A stretch of DNA of 64,000 nt from MedAcidi-G1 sp002294285 (GCA_963999645.1 CAXEUY010000008.1:1-64000); one strand, 5' to 3'; counted from the stretch's first letter, positions 35,450-44,311 are shown. Numbers and translations: made by a program. Notes: generated from the sequence alone by a model not told the origin.

Positions 35450-36151
35450 TTACTCGTGAGATTCTATTGCCCCTGAAGTAAGAGGTCTAAAGCCTTCTGG
35501 CCAGCGTGTTGTTGAATCGTGTCGACTACCGTTTAATACTGCTCCATCGAGTTGAGCGCCTCGTAGATCAGCTCCCACTAGATCGGCAAGACTCAGATCA
35601 GCGTCAATTAAGGAAGCTTCACGCAAATTAGCACCGCTTAAATTAGCTGCTCTGATTATTGCACCGTTTAGAATAGCACTCCGAAAATCAGCACCAACAG
35701 CGAAAGCTCCAGTTAGATCAACTTCTCTCATGCAAGCCCTAGCTAATGAAACTCCTGCCAATGTGCTTGCCGAAAGTAGTGAATTGGATAAGTCTGCCGC
35801 TGTTAACCAAGCTCCGCTAAAGTCCGCTCCTCGAAGGTCAGCTTCAATCAAGTTTGAGTTGCCTAACCAGCATTTGCAGAAAATAGTTCCTTTTGCACTA
35901 GCCCCTCTTAGATCTATATTCCATAGGTTCGCATGATGCAGGTCAGCTTTGTCAAAGATTGCTTTATGGCATATTGAGTACCGAAGGTCGGCACCCACAA
36001 GGCTCGCTTCAGTTAGATCGGAGCCGGTTAAAGCGATTCCTGCCATCCTTGCCTTAGTCAGGTCAGTTGAAATGAGAGAAGTATCAGAGAGATCAGCTCC
36101 AGAAAGGTCAGCACCTGGAGTTATAGAAAGACCGTTTATGTCCACGTTCAA
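35450..36151 (-). CDS. pentapeptide-repeat protein
   Basis: Nearly the whole 233-residue chain is built of A(D/N)LxX-type pentapeptides (for example ADLSGADLSDTSLISTDLTKA and ANLSGANLREASLIDADLSLADL). Such chains fold as a right-handed quadrilateral beta-helix. Some, like Qnr and MfpA, mimic DNA and bind gyrase, but most have no known role. There is no signal peptide or membrane segment. It lies 46 bases upstream of the molybdopterin enzyme gene on the same strand. Confidence 0.9.
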   Translation of the reverse strand: MNVDINGLSITPGADLSGADLSDTSLISTDLTKARMAGIALTGSDLTEASLVGADLRYSICHKAIFDKADLHHANLWNIDLRGASAKGTIFCKCWLGNSNLIEADLRGADFSGAWLTAADLSNSLLSASTLAGVSLARACMREVDLTGAFAVGADFRSAILNGAIIRAANLSGANLREASLIDADLSLADLVGADLRGAQLDGAVLNGSRHDSTTRWPEGFRPLTSGAIESHE

Positions 36152-36186
36152 AGGTTAGGCGAATATTGTCTGTTTGATATAAGTGG

Positions 36187-36474
36187 CTAGTCCCTATCAA
36201 AAAGATCGTTGACCCGATCGAGTTGTTGCTCAAGTCTTTTGTTGAATTTGAGAGCAAAAGTGGCCAAAGCACTGACTAGAAGAGTTACAGCTAAAGCAGT
36301 TATGAACATGCCTAGCATGGAGCGGTTATCACTATTCGGGATTATTGAATTTACAAGTTCATTGATTGCATCTTTCCAACTGAGAGCGACCACAAGGCCG
36401 AAAGCAGTCATTACAGATGACATTATGATTCCTCGAATATTAAGTTTTTCGATATTTTCTTTAAAGTCACTCAT
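36187..36474 (-). CDS. small two-helix membrane protein (DUF5654-like)
   Basis: A 95-residue protein with two membrane segments (about 14-38, MSSVMTAFGLVVALSW, and about 53-77, MFITALAVTLLVSALATFA), a charged N-terminal helix and a C-terminal basic/acidic tail. The pattern resembles the small DUF5654-type proteins; I am not certain of the family. The ATG at 36474 has AGGAG 6-7 bases upstream, better than the TTG at 36480. It is 35 bases upstream of the pentapeptide gene on the same strand. Confidence 0.65.
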   Translation of the reverse strand: MSDFKENIEKLNIRGIIMSSVMTAFGLVVALSWKDAINELVNSIIPNSDNRSMLGMFITALAVTLLVSALATFALKFNKRLEQQLDRVNDLFDRD

Positions 36475-36520
36475 TTTCAACTCCTAGGTATGTTTCTGCC
36501 ATTCTTACGGAATTAGTTTA

Positions 36521-36563
36521 AATGTGCTAGCAATTTAGGGGTTCTTTAATTTGCTAGCACATT
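36521..36563. promoter_or_regulatory. 13-bp inverted repeat with two TGCTAGCA palindromes in a divergent promoter region
   Basis: AATGTGCTAGCAA (36521-36533) and TTGCTAGCACATT (36551-36563) are perfect inverted copies separated by 17 bases. Each arm is itself centred on the 8-bp palindrome TGCTAGCA; the centres are 30 bp apart, about three helical turns. It lies between the divergent small membrane protein gene and the EamA transporter gene, a natural place for a shared operator. There is no T-tract suggesting a terminator. Confidence 0.55.
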
Positions 36564-36598
36564 CTTAATTGCAGGGTGTTTTAGTGTGAGGTGAAGAT

Positions 36599-37456
36599 AT
36601 GACAGTTTTACTAGGGGGTTTAGCTGCCATATTTTTTGGTATTGGTGATTTGGTCGGTGGGGTAGGAGTCAGAAAGTCGGGACGGCCTGGCGCTCCAGTA
36701 TCACTAGCTATTGTCGCTACTATCGTCGGAACAGTGCTTATTGGCCTGTATATGCTTTTGGTGCCTCCTGATTCGATAAGCGCCTCTGACTTTTGGTGGT
36801 CTGTTTTAGCGGGCTTGTCAATGTCAGCTACCCGACCGCTTTTGTACCTAGGTATGGCACGAGGACCCATTTCTGTTTTTTCTCCGTCTTTTGCCCTTGT
36901 AGCTATAGTTGTGCCAACTTTGATCGGCCCCTTGGTAGATCAAAATCCAACAATGTACGAAGTTTTTGGTCTAGTAGCAGCTGTTCCTGCTGTTGTTCTT
37001 CTTTCAGGCGAAGGACGTGTTCCAAGGTTGAGCGAAGTAGTAAGAAGTCCAGTTTTAGGAATGGCTGTGGTGGTAGGAACTTGTATAGGGGTTGCGGGGT
37101 TATGCCAATCTTTTGTGGATGACGGAGCGGGTGTTTTTCCAGCTTTTATTACTCTTCTGGTAGGAGCTGTAGTTTTGCCGATTGTTTCTGTTTTTACATC
37201 AGGCAACATTAAACCAGACTCTGTAGTTATAAGACATGGGCTTCTGCTGGGTTTTACAAGTTCTACGGCATTTATGTTGGCGGCGGTCGCTTACCAGAGG
37301 GGTTCGGCGGCGGTAATAACCGCTTTGATTTGCTTGTGTCCCGGTGTTTCTATTTTTATCGCATGGAAATTACTTAAAGAAAAAGTTGCGTTACTACAGA
37401 TGGTGGGAGGGGTTTTTGGCGTAGTCACCATCATCATGTTTGCTCTTGGAAGTTGA
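36599..37456 (+). CDS. EamA/DMT-superfamily transporter
   Basis: A 285-residue protein with about ten hydrophobic helices in two halves, as in drug/metabolite exporters. The first half begins LLGGLAAIFFGIGDLVGG; the second half has SSTAFMLAAVAYQRGSAAVITALICLCPGVSIFIAWKLLKEKV, the usual EamA end pattern. The substrate is unknown. The ATG at 36599 follows GAGGTGAAG. An inverted repeat lies 36 bases upstream. Confidence 0.85.
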   Translation: MTVLLGGLAAIFFGIGDLVGGVGVRKSGRPGAPVSLAIVATIVGTVLIGLYMLLVPPDSISASDFWWSVLAGLSMSATRPLLYLGMARGPISVFSPSFALVAIVVPTLIGPLVDQNPTMYEVFGLVAAVPAVVLLSGEGRVPRLSEVVRSPVLGMAVVVGTCIGVAGLCQSFVDDGAGVFPAFITLLVGAVVLPIVSVFTSGNIKPDSVVIRHGLLLGFTSSTAFMLAAVAYQRGSAAVITALICLCPGVSIFIAWKLLKEKVALLQMVGGVFGVVTIIMFALGS

Positions 37457-37458
37457 AA

Positions 37459-37827
37459 TTATTTGTCTTTACGAATGATTAGATCTATTGCAGTCCAAAG
37501 GGTTTGAGATATCGGGTAAAAAGCTATAGGTGAAACAAAACCTACAATTAAAGCAGGTAAGAGCATGGGTAAAACTTTCAGATCGGGCCAAAGTAGAAGT
37601 GTCGAGAGAACAATTGTTGATAGAAGTGCCAACATGGAGACAATGGTATTTATTCCTACAGCTCCTACCCAGTGACCGGGCGAACGATCAAAACTAATTT
37701 CACATGAGGGACATTTAAGTTCGAGACGCATTCCGGTTTTGAAAATTCCTCGAGACCCACATGCAGGGCATGAACCAGTAGCACCTCTTAGAAGAGTTGC
37801 CAGTTCAGACTTAGACGGTTTACTCAT
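37459..37827 (-). CDS. DUF983-family membrane protein with zinc-ribbon
   Basis: Two Cys pairs, CPACGSRGIF and CPSC, form a zinc-ribbon at residues about 18-42. Two membrane segments follow (about 53-73 and 80-105) with the HWVGAVGIN entry seen in DUF983 proteins. The role of this family is unknown. The start overlaps the end of the dihydrodipicolinate-synthase-like gene by 8 bases, so both are likely co-transcribed. It converges with the EamA gene, 2 bases between stops. Confidence 0.8.
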   Translation of the reverse strand: MSKPSKSELATLLRGATGSCPACGSRGIFKTGMRLELKCPSCEISFDRSPGHWVGAVGINTIVSMLALLSTIVLSTLLLWPDLKVLPMLLPALIVGFVSPIAFYPISQTLWTAIDLIIRKDK

Positions 37828-38779
37828 TGTTTTGAGCTACGAAATCCTTCCCATCCCAAGAATCCCACCAGTTTTCAAAAAGTTTTAGTTGCTCTTCGGC
37901 GTATTTTGCTTGGCTATGGGTTAGTGCATCAGATTCATTGAAATGCAAATCGTATTTTGAGTCACCTTTTAGCACCAGTAGATATTTGTAGAAAAGAACA
38001 AGATCAGGTCCTTCATCAAAAGTGGATAGCACATGCAAGGCATCGTCAAGTTCCAGAGCATATTGTCTTGCCTTAGGATCTCCTGATTTTGCAAGAGAGC
38101 AAAGTGATAGAAGAGTTAGAACTTCGTTCGGGAGCACATTCCCGATTCCGGTGATAGCTCCTTCAGCACCACAGTTAACGTAACCGTGAAAAACTTGGGT
38201 ATCGACTCCAACCATCAGTAAAAGTGACTCTGACTGATTAGTGATGTTTTCAGCTGCATAGCTTAGAGATTTAGCACCGCCAAATTCTTTAAAACCAACC
38301 AAATTAGGAAACTCTTCAAGCAAATCAAAAAAGAGGTCTGAGCGTGTTTCAAAACCGTAGTAAGGGCTGTTGTAGATAACCGCTGGGACTTCTGGGGCTG
38401 AAGAAAGAATGTCAGCAAAATGATTTCTCTGAGCTGAAGAGGAGCTTCCACGTGATAAAACACGGGGAATAACCATAAGGCCCTTAGCGCCTACAGACTG
38501 TGCGTGGGAAGCGTGTCCAGCGGCGGCAGCGGAATTTTGAGCGCCTGTGCCGACTATTACAGGTATCCCAGCTTCACATAAACGAGTTACCCCTTCGCGA
38601 CGTTGTTCATCTGTAAGAAGAGGCCAATCTCCCATAGATCCACAGTAAACAACACTGTTCATTCCTGTTGTGATTAGTTCTGTTGCTTTTTCAATGAGCG
38701 AGTCAAAATCAGGAGACCGGTCTTTGTTGCATGGAGTCATCAGAGCGGGGATTCCACCTCGGAAAGCACTTGTATCCAT
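37820..38779 (-). CDS. dihydrodipicolinate synthase/N-acetylneuraminate lyase family protein
   Basis: A class I aldolase barrel of 319 residues. The Schiff-base lysine is K164 in VGFKEFGG, the catalytic tyrosine lies in IYNSPYYG (136-140), and GSMGDWPLLTDEQR replaces the usual GTTGE. That change and the C-terminal extension argue against true DapA of lysine synthesis; a pyruvate- or keto-acid-dependent lyase on another substrate is more likely. It has AGGAAAA before its ATG. Confidence 0.85.
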   Translation of the reverse strand: MDTSAFRGGIPALMTPCNKDRSPDFDSLIEKATELITTGMNSVVYCGSMGDWPLLTDEQRREGVTRLCEAGIPVIVGTGAQNSAAAAGHASHAQSVGAKGLMVIPRVLSRGSSSSAQRNHFADILSSAPEVPAVIYNSPYYGFETRSDLFFDLLEEFPNLVGFKEFGGAKSLSYAAENITNQSESLLLMVGVDTQVFHGYVNCGAEGAITGIGNVLPNEVLTLLSLCSLAKSGDPKARQYALELDDALHVLSTFDEGPDLVLFYKYLLVLKGDSKYDLHFNESDALTHSQAKYAEEQLKLFENWWDSWDGKDFVAQNNE

Positions 38780-38855
38780 TTTTCCTCATTTCTTAGTCAA
38801 GAAATATTCTAATTCAAAGTAGTCAGTCTTATTACCTGCGAGAAAGGGGTCAGTG

Positions 38856-39797
38856 TCAGGTTATTTTTTCCACTGATTCGACTATGTATTCGTTTGCAGT
38901 AGTGAAAGGCAAACCACCTTCCGACCTGCAAGTGATTGTAGGCACTTCTCTACCTTTGTTTATGCAGACCAACCATTTTTTGTCTTCAACAGCAATTTCA
39001 ATAGACCATTTATTATCAGAAGCCCTTGTGATAATTTCACGGTTTTGCTTGTCTAGTTTCCAACCTGTTTGTTTGAAAATCTCAATTTCTGCAATTTGTT
39101 CAGGACCTTTTGCTGCTCCTATCCAACCTCTGCAGAGTTTTGCCACTTTTTCTACTTCAATCTTTTTCTCAATGATAGAGAAAATGGTTTCTAAATCTAA
39201 TCCTGCCCACATTCGCCCATCTGGCATGGTCATTGCTGTGGGGGAGAAGCGGTGACCGCCTAGATGGCTAACCTTGAACAGCTCTATGTCATTGTCATGT
39301 GCCTCTATTAGTTCCGCTAGACGAGTTCCTTTGCTGCCGCAGCAGATGTCGTGGCTTCCTTGGGTGCAAAGCAAAATTGCTTCTTTGTTCTGAGTGGATT
39401 TTTTTGAATCTAATGACTTTGGATTAGAGGTGATTAAATTTTCTACTAATTGAGTTAAAGAATTTTCTTTGTCTAAAGGAAAATCCCACCTAGTAATGGT
39501 TTCTTCTTTATGAAAGATAGTGGCTGAGACGCTCTTGTTTCCTTCACGTGGCTGTGAGGCCAAGACTCTTGTCATCCCCATAGAAGTCTGAATTAAAGGT
39601 TCAAGACCATTTAGATAAGGGTGGTCAAAAACAGGTTTAGGCCATGGTAGTGGTACCTCTACTAAGAGAACCGCATCAATATTCAAAGCAGTACCACGAG
39701 GGTCTAAACCGATCTCTTTGCTGTATTGAGAGCACATTGGGGTTTCTTCAACCGAAGGCAAAAGTGAAACTGCTCCAGTAAGTGGTGTTTCCATCAT
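38856..39797 (-). CDS. sucrase/ferredoxin-like family protein (thioredoxin-fold 2Fe-2S)
   Basis: The middle section ILLCTQGSHDICCGSKGTRLAELIEA followed by SHLGGHRFSPTAMTMPDGRMWAGLD matches the Suc_Fer-like family, whose thioredoxin-like fold binds a 2Fe-2S cluster through cysteines and histidines. The N-terminal half has LLVEVPLPWPKPV, also typical. The role is unknown in bacteria; electron transfer is presumed. It sits 7 bases downstream of the PPOX-type gene on the same strand. Confidence 0.8.
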   Translation of the reverse strand: MMETPLTGAVSLLPSVEETPMCSQYSKEIGLDPRGTALNIDAVLLVEVPLPWPKPVFDHPYLNGLEPLIQTSMGMTRVLASQPREGNKSVSATIFHKEETITRWDFPLDKENSLTQLVENLITSNPKSLDSKKSTQNKEAILLCTQGSHDICCGSKGTRLAELIEAHDNDIELFKVSHLGGHRFSPTAMTMPDGRMWAGLDLETIFSIIEKKIEVEKVAKLCRGWIGAAKGPEQIAEIEIFKQTGWKLDKQNREIITRASDNKWSIEIAVEDKKWLVCINKGREVPTITCRSEGGLPFTTANEYIVESVEKIT

Positions 39798-39804
39798 CTA
39801 ATCT

Positions 39805-40206
39805 TTAACCCATTTTTGTAAATTTTTCTGGAAGGACAATAGCGGTGACGCGATCTTCTATGGGAGCTGCATGCTCACGGGGGAATTGTTCCTCGTCTCT
39901 GTACTTTTTTGCCATTTGGTCGAGAAATTCCAGCGCTCCTTCTGCTTCCCAACGAACAACTTTTCCTCTAAGTTCAAGGTAACGTTCTGGATTTTCCGGA
40001 TCAGTAGCTGACAGAGAAATCCGATCGTCAATATTGAGGTTTTTCCATTTCTGACGGCCCAATTTATGTGGGAACCTAATATAAGTTCCATCAAAATCAG
40101 CCCACACAGGCGACACATGTGGTTCTCCATTTGGACCAATAGTGGCAACATGCCATACAGCGGGTAAATCAAACAGATCCAGGTGACTTTCGGGAATAAA
40201 ACTCAT
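39805..40206 (-). CDS. pyridoxamine 5'-phosphate oxidase-like (PPOX class) flavin/F420-dependent protein
   Basis: A 133-residue split-barrel protein: AVWHVATIGPNGEPHVSPVWADFDGTYIRFPH, then KWKNLNIDDRISLSATDPENPERYLELRGKVV. This is the pattern of small F420- or FMN-binding reductases common in actinobacteria. AGGAGTGG precedes the ATG. It leads a two-gene unit with the Suc_Fer-like gene, so both may act in redox chemistry. Confidence 0.85.
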   Translation of the reverse strand: MSFIPESHLDLFDLPAVWHVATIGPNGEPHVSPVWADFDGTYIRFPHKLGRQKWKNLNIDDRISLSATDPENPERYLELRGKVVRWEAEGALEFLDQMAKKYRDEEQFPREHAAPIEDRVTAIVLPEKFTKMG

Positions 40207-40238
40207 AAGTTATGCCACTCCTTGTTTTTTGATTTTTG

Positions 40239-40312
40239 TCGGGATGGGGAGATTTGAACTCCCGACCCCCTGCTCCCAAAGCAGGTGCGCTGCCAGACTG
40301 CGCCACATCCCG
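40239..40312 (-). tRNA. tRNA-Pro (anticodon TGG)
   Basis: On the minus strand the acceptor stem is CGGGATG/CATCCCG with discriminator A. The anticodon stem CCTGC/GCAGG encloses TTTGGGA (anticodon TGG), and the T loop is TTCAAAT. CCA is not encoded. Confidence 0.95.
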
Positions 40313-40405
40313 TAAAGACAAGTGTAGAGGAACATTTGCGTTCTAGATCCAGGCAATGTGTCCGCGAGTACATAAAAACTGTTTTAAGCGGTTATTTTCT
40401 AAGTG

Positions 40406-41965
40406 ATGAACGAACCAATTTACGATGCTCGAACTTTCTGGGAGTTGCTTGAAAGACGGGTTGAACTCAGTGCGGACAAAAAAATGCTTATCGACGATTC
40501 TGACCGTTCACTGACTTTCTCAGAAGTTAAAGAAAAAGCCGAAAAAACAGCCGCAGGGTTAGAGCAGCTCGGGGTTAGAGAAGGAACCCCGGTCACATGG
40601 GTTCTACCAACACGCATAGAAACAATAGTTACCTCTTTAGCCCTGTCACGGCTGGGTGCAGTTCAAAACCCGATTATCCATATCTACCGAGAAAAAGAAG
40701 TAGGTTTTTGCATCCGTCAAACCAACGCAGAGATAGTTTTAGTCCCCGGTGAATGGAACGGTTTCAACTATCAGGAAATGGTCAAAAACTCAACAGTTGA
40801 CATGGACAACCCTCCGGAAATAATTGAGATATACGACAGTCTCCCAGAAGCTGAAGGTACAGAACTACCTGAAGAAATTGATGTGGTTACAAACGAAACC
40901 ATCAAATGGATCTATTACACATCAGGTACCACCTCAGACCCCAAAGGAGCGATGCACACAGATTCCACTTTGATGGCAGGTGGAGTAGGTCTAGCAAAAG
41001 CTTTAAACATGGGAGAAAAAGATATAGGTTCCATAGCTTTTCCTTACGCTCATATAGGAGGTCCGGACTATCTCGTCTGCATGCTTGCTAATGGTTTTCC
41101 GGCAGTATTGATAGAAAAATTTGACCTTCAGTCAACTATCGAAACTTACAAACGTCATGGTGTGACTATGGCAGGAGGCAGTACAGCTTTTTATTCCATG
41201 TTCTTAGGTGCCCAACGTCAGCAACCCGAAGAACCCTTGATACCAAGCCTTAGATTGCTCTCCGGTGGAGGCGCCCCAAAACCACCTGAGATATATCATG
41301 AAGTCTTAGAAGAGATGGGAATCCCAGTTGCTCATGGGTATGGGATGACTGAAAGTCCCATGATCTGTCAGGGTTCACCCTCCGACAGCCCAGATCAACT
41401 AGCCCATACTGAAGGAAAACCAGTCTTCGCGGCTGAAGTAACGATTGTTAGATCTGATGGCTCAACCTGCGACCCTGGGGAAGAAGGACAAGTAGTAGTA
41501 GCAGGGCCTCAACTCTTCAAAGGCTACAAAGACCCAGACTTAAACAAGGAAGCCTTTGACTCTCTTGGAAGATTCCTTACAGGAGATTTGGGAGTAATGA
41601 GGGAAGATGGGTATGTTTCACTCACCGGTCGCGTCAAAGACATCATCATTAGAAAAGGAGAAAATATTTCAGCTAAAGAAATAGAAGACATTTTGTACAC
41701 CCATCAAAAAGTTGAAGCTGTAGCAGTTGTAGGTATTCCGGATAAAGAAAGAGGAGAGAGAGTCTGTGCAGTTGTGGAACTAGCTGAAGGTAGAGAACCA
41801 TTAGATTTTCAAGAAATGGTGGAAATTTGTGAGGGTGAAGGACTGATGAAACAAAAAATTCCAGAGCAACTAATTAACTATCAGGGTTCTTTACCTAGGA
41901 ACCCGACTTTAAAGATACTTAAATATCAGCTGAGGGATGAGATAGCGAAAATTGATTGGCCTTAG
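40406..41965 (+). CDS. AMP-dependent acyl-CoA synthetase/ligase
   Basis: An adenylate-forming ligase of about 519 residues. It has WIYYTSGTTSDPKGAMHT (P-loop), AHGYGMTESPM, RFLTGDLGVMREDGYVSLTGRVKD, IIIRKGENISAKEIED and the C-terminal PRNPTLKILKYQL with the catalytic lysine. It resembles cyclohexanecarboxylate/long-chain-type ligases, but the acid is unknown. A GTG one codon upstream is an alternative start. It converges directly with an enoyl-CoA hydratase gene, no gap between the stops. Confidence 0.9.
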   Translation: MNEPIYDARTFWELLERRVELSADKKMLIDDSDRSLTFSEVKEKAEKTAAGLEQLGVREGTPVTWVLPTRIETIVTSLALSRLGAVQNPIIHIYREKEVGFCIRQTNAEIVLVPGEWNGFNYQEMVKNSTVDMDNPPEIIEIYDSLPEAEGTELPEEIDVVTNETIKWIYYTSGTTSDPKGAMHTDSTLMAGGVGLAKALNMGEKDIGSIAFPYAHIGGPDYLVCMLANGFPAVLIEKFDLQSTIETYKRHGVTMAGGSTAFYSMFLGAQRQQPEEPLIPSLRLLSGGGAPKPPEIYHEVLEEMGIPVAHGYGMTESPMICQGSPSDSPDQLAHTEGKPVFAAEVTIVRSDGSTCDPGEEGQVVVAGPQLFKGYKDPDLNKEAFDSLGRFLTGDLGVMREDGYVSLTGRVKDIIIRKGENISAKEIEDILYTHQKVEAVAVVGIPDKERGERVCAVVELAEGREPLDFQEMVEICEGEGLMKQKIPEQLINYQGSLPRNPTLKILKYQLRDEIAKIDWP

Positions 41966-42757
41966 TTAGCGGCCTTTGAAGTTACCCTTTCTTCTTTCGA
42001 CGAAAGCCCTAACCCCTTCTTCCGCATCTTCTGTTTCAGCGAGTGCAGCTTGATCAGCACCCATTGCACTAATAGCTACCTGTTCTCCATCTGTGACATA
42101 ACGCATTGAAGAACGTTTGGTTGCCTGAACTGCCAAAGGTGCCCCTTCACAAATAACTTCTGCGATTTCAATAGCTCTTCCAAGTTCAGAACCCAAAGGA
42201 ACAACTTCCTGAACAAGTCCAATACGGTAAGCTTCCTCTGAGTCGAAAATGTCAGAGGTCAGTAGGTGGTACATGGCATTACCCCAACCGCAACGTTGAA
42301 CAAATCTGATTGTTGCACCACCGGTAGCATGAATGCCCCTTAAGGGTTCTAATTGTGAGAACCTGCAGTTATCCGCAGCGACAACTATGTCTCCCGCAAG
42401 CATAAGTTCGATTCCAAGCGTGTAAGTCACGCCCTTTACGGCGGAAACAATTGGTTTCGTGCACTTACGACCCAAAGCGGTTGGATCCACTTTTCCCTTA
42501 CCGCGACCCCTTTCACCTTTCTGCATCCTTTCACGGAATCTAGGCAGGTCAAGACCTGCGGTGAAATGGTCACCGTGAGCGAAAAGAACACCACACCAAA
42601 GCTCAGGATCGTCATCAAGTCTCGTGTAGGCATCAGTCAACTCATCGATCATTTCAGGTGTGAACCCATTCATTTTTGAAGGCCTGTTAATTCCCATCAA
42701 AAGGATTCGGTCCTTCACTTCTAACGAAATTCCACCCTCGGTATTACTCTCAGACAT
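41966..42757 (-). CDS. enoyl-CoA hydratase/isomerase (crotonase family)
   Basis: A 263-residue crotonase. MGINRPSKMNGFTPEMIDEL is the start of the fold, GVLFAHGDHFTAGLDLPRF the first oxyanion loop, and ITLGIEL-like GVTYTLGIELMLAGDIVVAADN with FSQLEPLRGIHATGGATIRFVQRCG the second. The usual catalytic glutamates are not obvious (E-P-L in SQLEPLRGI is the best candidate), so hydratase versus isomerase cannot be decided. Confidence 0.88.
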   Translation of the reverse strand: MSESNTEGGISLEVKDRILLMGINRPSKMNGFTPEMIDELTDAYTRLDDDPELWCGVLFAHGDHFTAGLDLPRFRERMQKGERGRGKGKVDPTALGRKCTKPIVSAVKGVTYTLGIELMLAGDIVVAADNCRFSQLEPLRGIHATGGATIRFVQRCGWGNAMYHLLTSDIFDSEEAYRIGLVQEVVPLGSELGRAIEIAEVICEGAPLAVQATKRSSMRYVTDGEQVAISAMGADQAALAETEDAEEGVRAFVERRKGNFKGR

Positions 42758-42779
42758 TTTGGAAACCTTTTTTAGTCAT

Positions 42780-43301
42780 TTAGTCAAGAACTTTAGCGTA
42801 GTTTTCGCGTGCTAGTAGGAGTTCTTTTAGTCTGCTCCCGTAAGCGTACCCGCCTAGACCTCCATCGTTTCTAAGAACGCGATGGCATGGAATTAAGACT
42901 GGCACTGGATTTGCTCCCAGAGCAGATCCAACCGCGCGTTGAGCTTTAGGGTGGTTTATTGAGATGGCTATTTCTGAGTAAGTAGATGTTTCCCCTAAAG
43001 GTATTTGGGAACACCGATTCCAAACTTTTTGTTGAAAAAGAGAAAAAGAAGAAATATCGAAATTAAGGTCTGAAGAATACCCATGGATCTCCCACTGCCT
43101 GATTGCCTTTTCCATGTTTTCAGGCATGGAAACAACCTTTGAAAAGGTTTCCCCCGTTCGTTCTTGCAGGCGATTTCTAAATTGACTGAGACTTGTCAGT
43201 TTCTTAAATTCGGAAGCACAAACACCAGAATTGGTGAAAGCCAACCAAATCTCTTCTCCTAATATTTTCGTAAGGGCAACGTAGTGAAAAATTTTCCCCA
43301 T
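42780..43301 (-). CDS. ogt: methylated-DNA-[protein]-cysteine S-methyltransferase
   Basis: A suicide repair protein that removes alkyl groups from O6-alkylguanine. The acceptor Cys139 is in IPCHRVLRNDGGLGGYAYG; the DNA-binding wing IPLGETSTYSEIA and PKAQRAVGSALGANP precede it. The N-terminal domain is the usual short Ogt type, without the Ada regulatory part. It starts 15 bases after the universal stress protein gene on the same strand. Confidence 0.92.
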   Translation of the reverse strand: MGKIFHYVALTKILGEEIWLAFTNSGVCASEFKKLTSLSQFRNRLQERTGETFSKVVSMPENMEKAIRQWEIHGYSSDLNFDISSFSLFQQKVWNRCSQIPLGETSTYSEIAISINHPKAQRAVGSALGANPVPVLIPCHRVLRNDGGLGGYAYGSRLKELLLARENYAKVLD

Positions 43302-43316
43302 TAAATACTTTCCTAG

Positions 43317-43772
43317 TTATTCCTCAATCAGACCGGTTCGAACAATCACAAGTGGGCATGGGCTGTGATGGGATATTGCTTGACTAACAGACCCGAGCCG
43401 CAGTCCAGCAAAACCTCCTCTTCCACGGTTTCCCACTACCAGCATGTCCGCGCCTATAGCAACAGACATTAGTGTTTCAGGAGCTCTACCTTTTTTAATA
43501 GTTTTTATGATTTGAACATTTGGATTACCGGCAAGTTCCATAGCCGAATCAACAACCTCGTTCTGGAGTTTTTCCACCTCGGACATCAGATTTGTTCCAT
43601 CAAAAGGTACATATCCCAGATCCGGTGATGCCGGTATGTAAGTTGGAGAGTAACAGGTAACAACTTCAACAAGTGCTTCACGATGTAAAGCTTCATCGAG
43701 AGCCCAAACAAGAGCTGCTTTTGCATAGCCGGAACCTTCGATGCCAACGACGATACGACGCTCTTTTTCCAT
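43317..43772 (-). CDS. universal stress protein (UspA family)
   Basis: A single 151-residue Usp domain. VVGIEGSGYAKAALVWALDEA is the first strand-helix unit and VVGNRGRGGFAGLRLGSVSQAISHHSPCPLVIVR carries the ATP-binding G-2x-G-9x-G-S pattern. ATP-binding Usp proteins act in stress and dormancy in actinobacteria. It may be transcribed with ogt. Confidence 0.92.
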   Translation of the reverse strand: MEKERRIVVGIEGSGYAKAALVWALDEALHREALVEVVTCYSPTYIPASPDLGYVPFDGTNLMSEVEKLQNEVVDSAMELAGNPNVQIIKTIKKGRAPETLMSVAIGADMLVVGNRGRGGFAGLRLGSVSQAISHHSPCPLVIVRTGLIEE

Positions 43773-43796
43773 TTCGCCCCCTCATAACTAAGGAAA

Positions 43797-43817
43797 ATAA
43801 AACGGTATTAAACCGTT
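43797..43817 (-). terminator. intrinsic terminator-like hairpin after the CarD gene
   Basis: On the minus strand AACGGT and ACCGTT form a 6-bp stem around TTAAT, followed by TTATTTT. It begins 12 bases after the CarD-family stop and before the universal stress protein gene. Confidence 0.45.
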
Positions 43818-43828
43818 AACACATTTTG

Positions 43829-44311
43829 CTACTCGGCGAGAGCGTCTTCAACTTTTTCTAAGGCCTTTTCCTCTGTGAGGTTCAGAGCAAATGCAAGTTC
43901 TGACACCAAAATATTAAGAGCCTTGTTGTAAAGGGTTTTCTCTCCTGCAGAAAGTCCTTTTGTGTCTTCACGCAAGGCAAGGTTTCTTACCACTTCTGCT
44001 ACTTGATAAACATCTCCACTTTTTAGTTTCTCTTGATGGTTCTTAAAGCGGCGCGACCAGTTAGCTGGTTCTCTCACATCTCTTTTTTCGAGGACCTCAA
44101 ACAAATCAGGCACATCCCGTTTGGCGATAGGCCAACGCATTCCAACTTCTTCAGCTTTATCAGAAGGAACTGAAAGAACCATATCTCCATGCGCCATATG
44201 CAAGATCAAGTATTCAGTAGTTTTGCCGAAAGCTTTTCTTTTTTCTTTCTTTTCTATAACTGCTGCACCATGATGCGGGTAAACAACTTTGTCACCTGGC
44301 TTGAATGTCAA
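43829..44311 (-). CDS. CarD-family transcriptional regulator (CdnL type)
   Basis: A 160-residue RNA polymerase-binding factor. The N-terminal Tudor-like domain (FKPGDKVVYPHHGAAVIE, then YLILHMAHGDMVLSVPSDKAEEVGMR) contacts the polymerase beta subunit. The helical C-terminal domain (LKSGDVYQVAEVVRNLA, KGLSAGEKTLYNKALNILVSELA) contacts promoter DNA at the upstream edge of the bubble. In mycobacteria it stabilises open complexes at rRNA and other promoters and is essential. Confidence 0.95.
   Translation of the reverse strand: MTFKPGDKVVYPHHGAAVIEKKEKRKAFGKTTEYLILHMAHGDMVLSVPSDKAEEVGMRWPIAKRDVPDLFEVLEKRDVREPANWSRRFKNHQEKLKSGDVYQVAEVVRNLALREDTKGLSAGEKTLYNKALNILVSELAFALNLTEEKALEKVEDALAE

Noticed and set aside
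36793..37122. Second plus-strand frame inside the EamA transporter gene
   Set aside because: It is Cys/Ser-rich out-of-frame sequence within a clear membrane-transporter gene.
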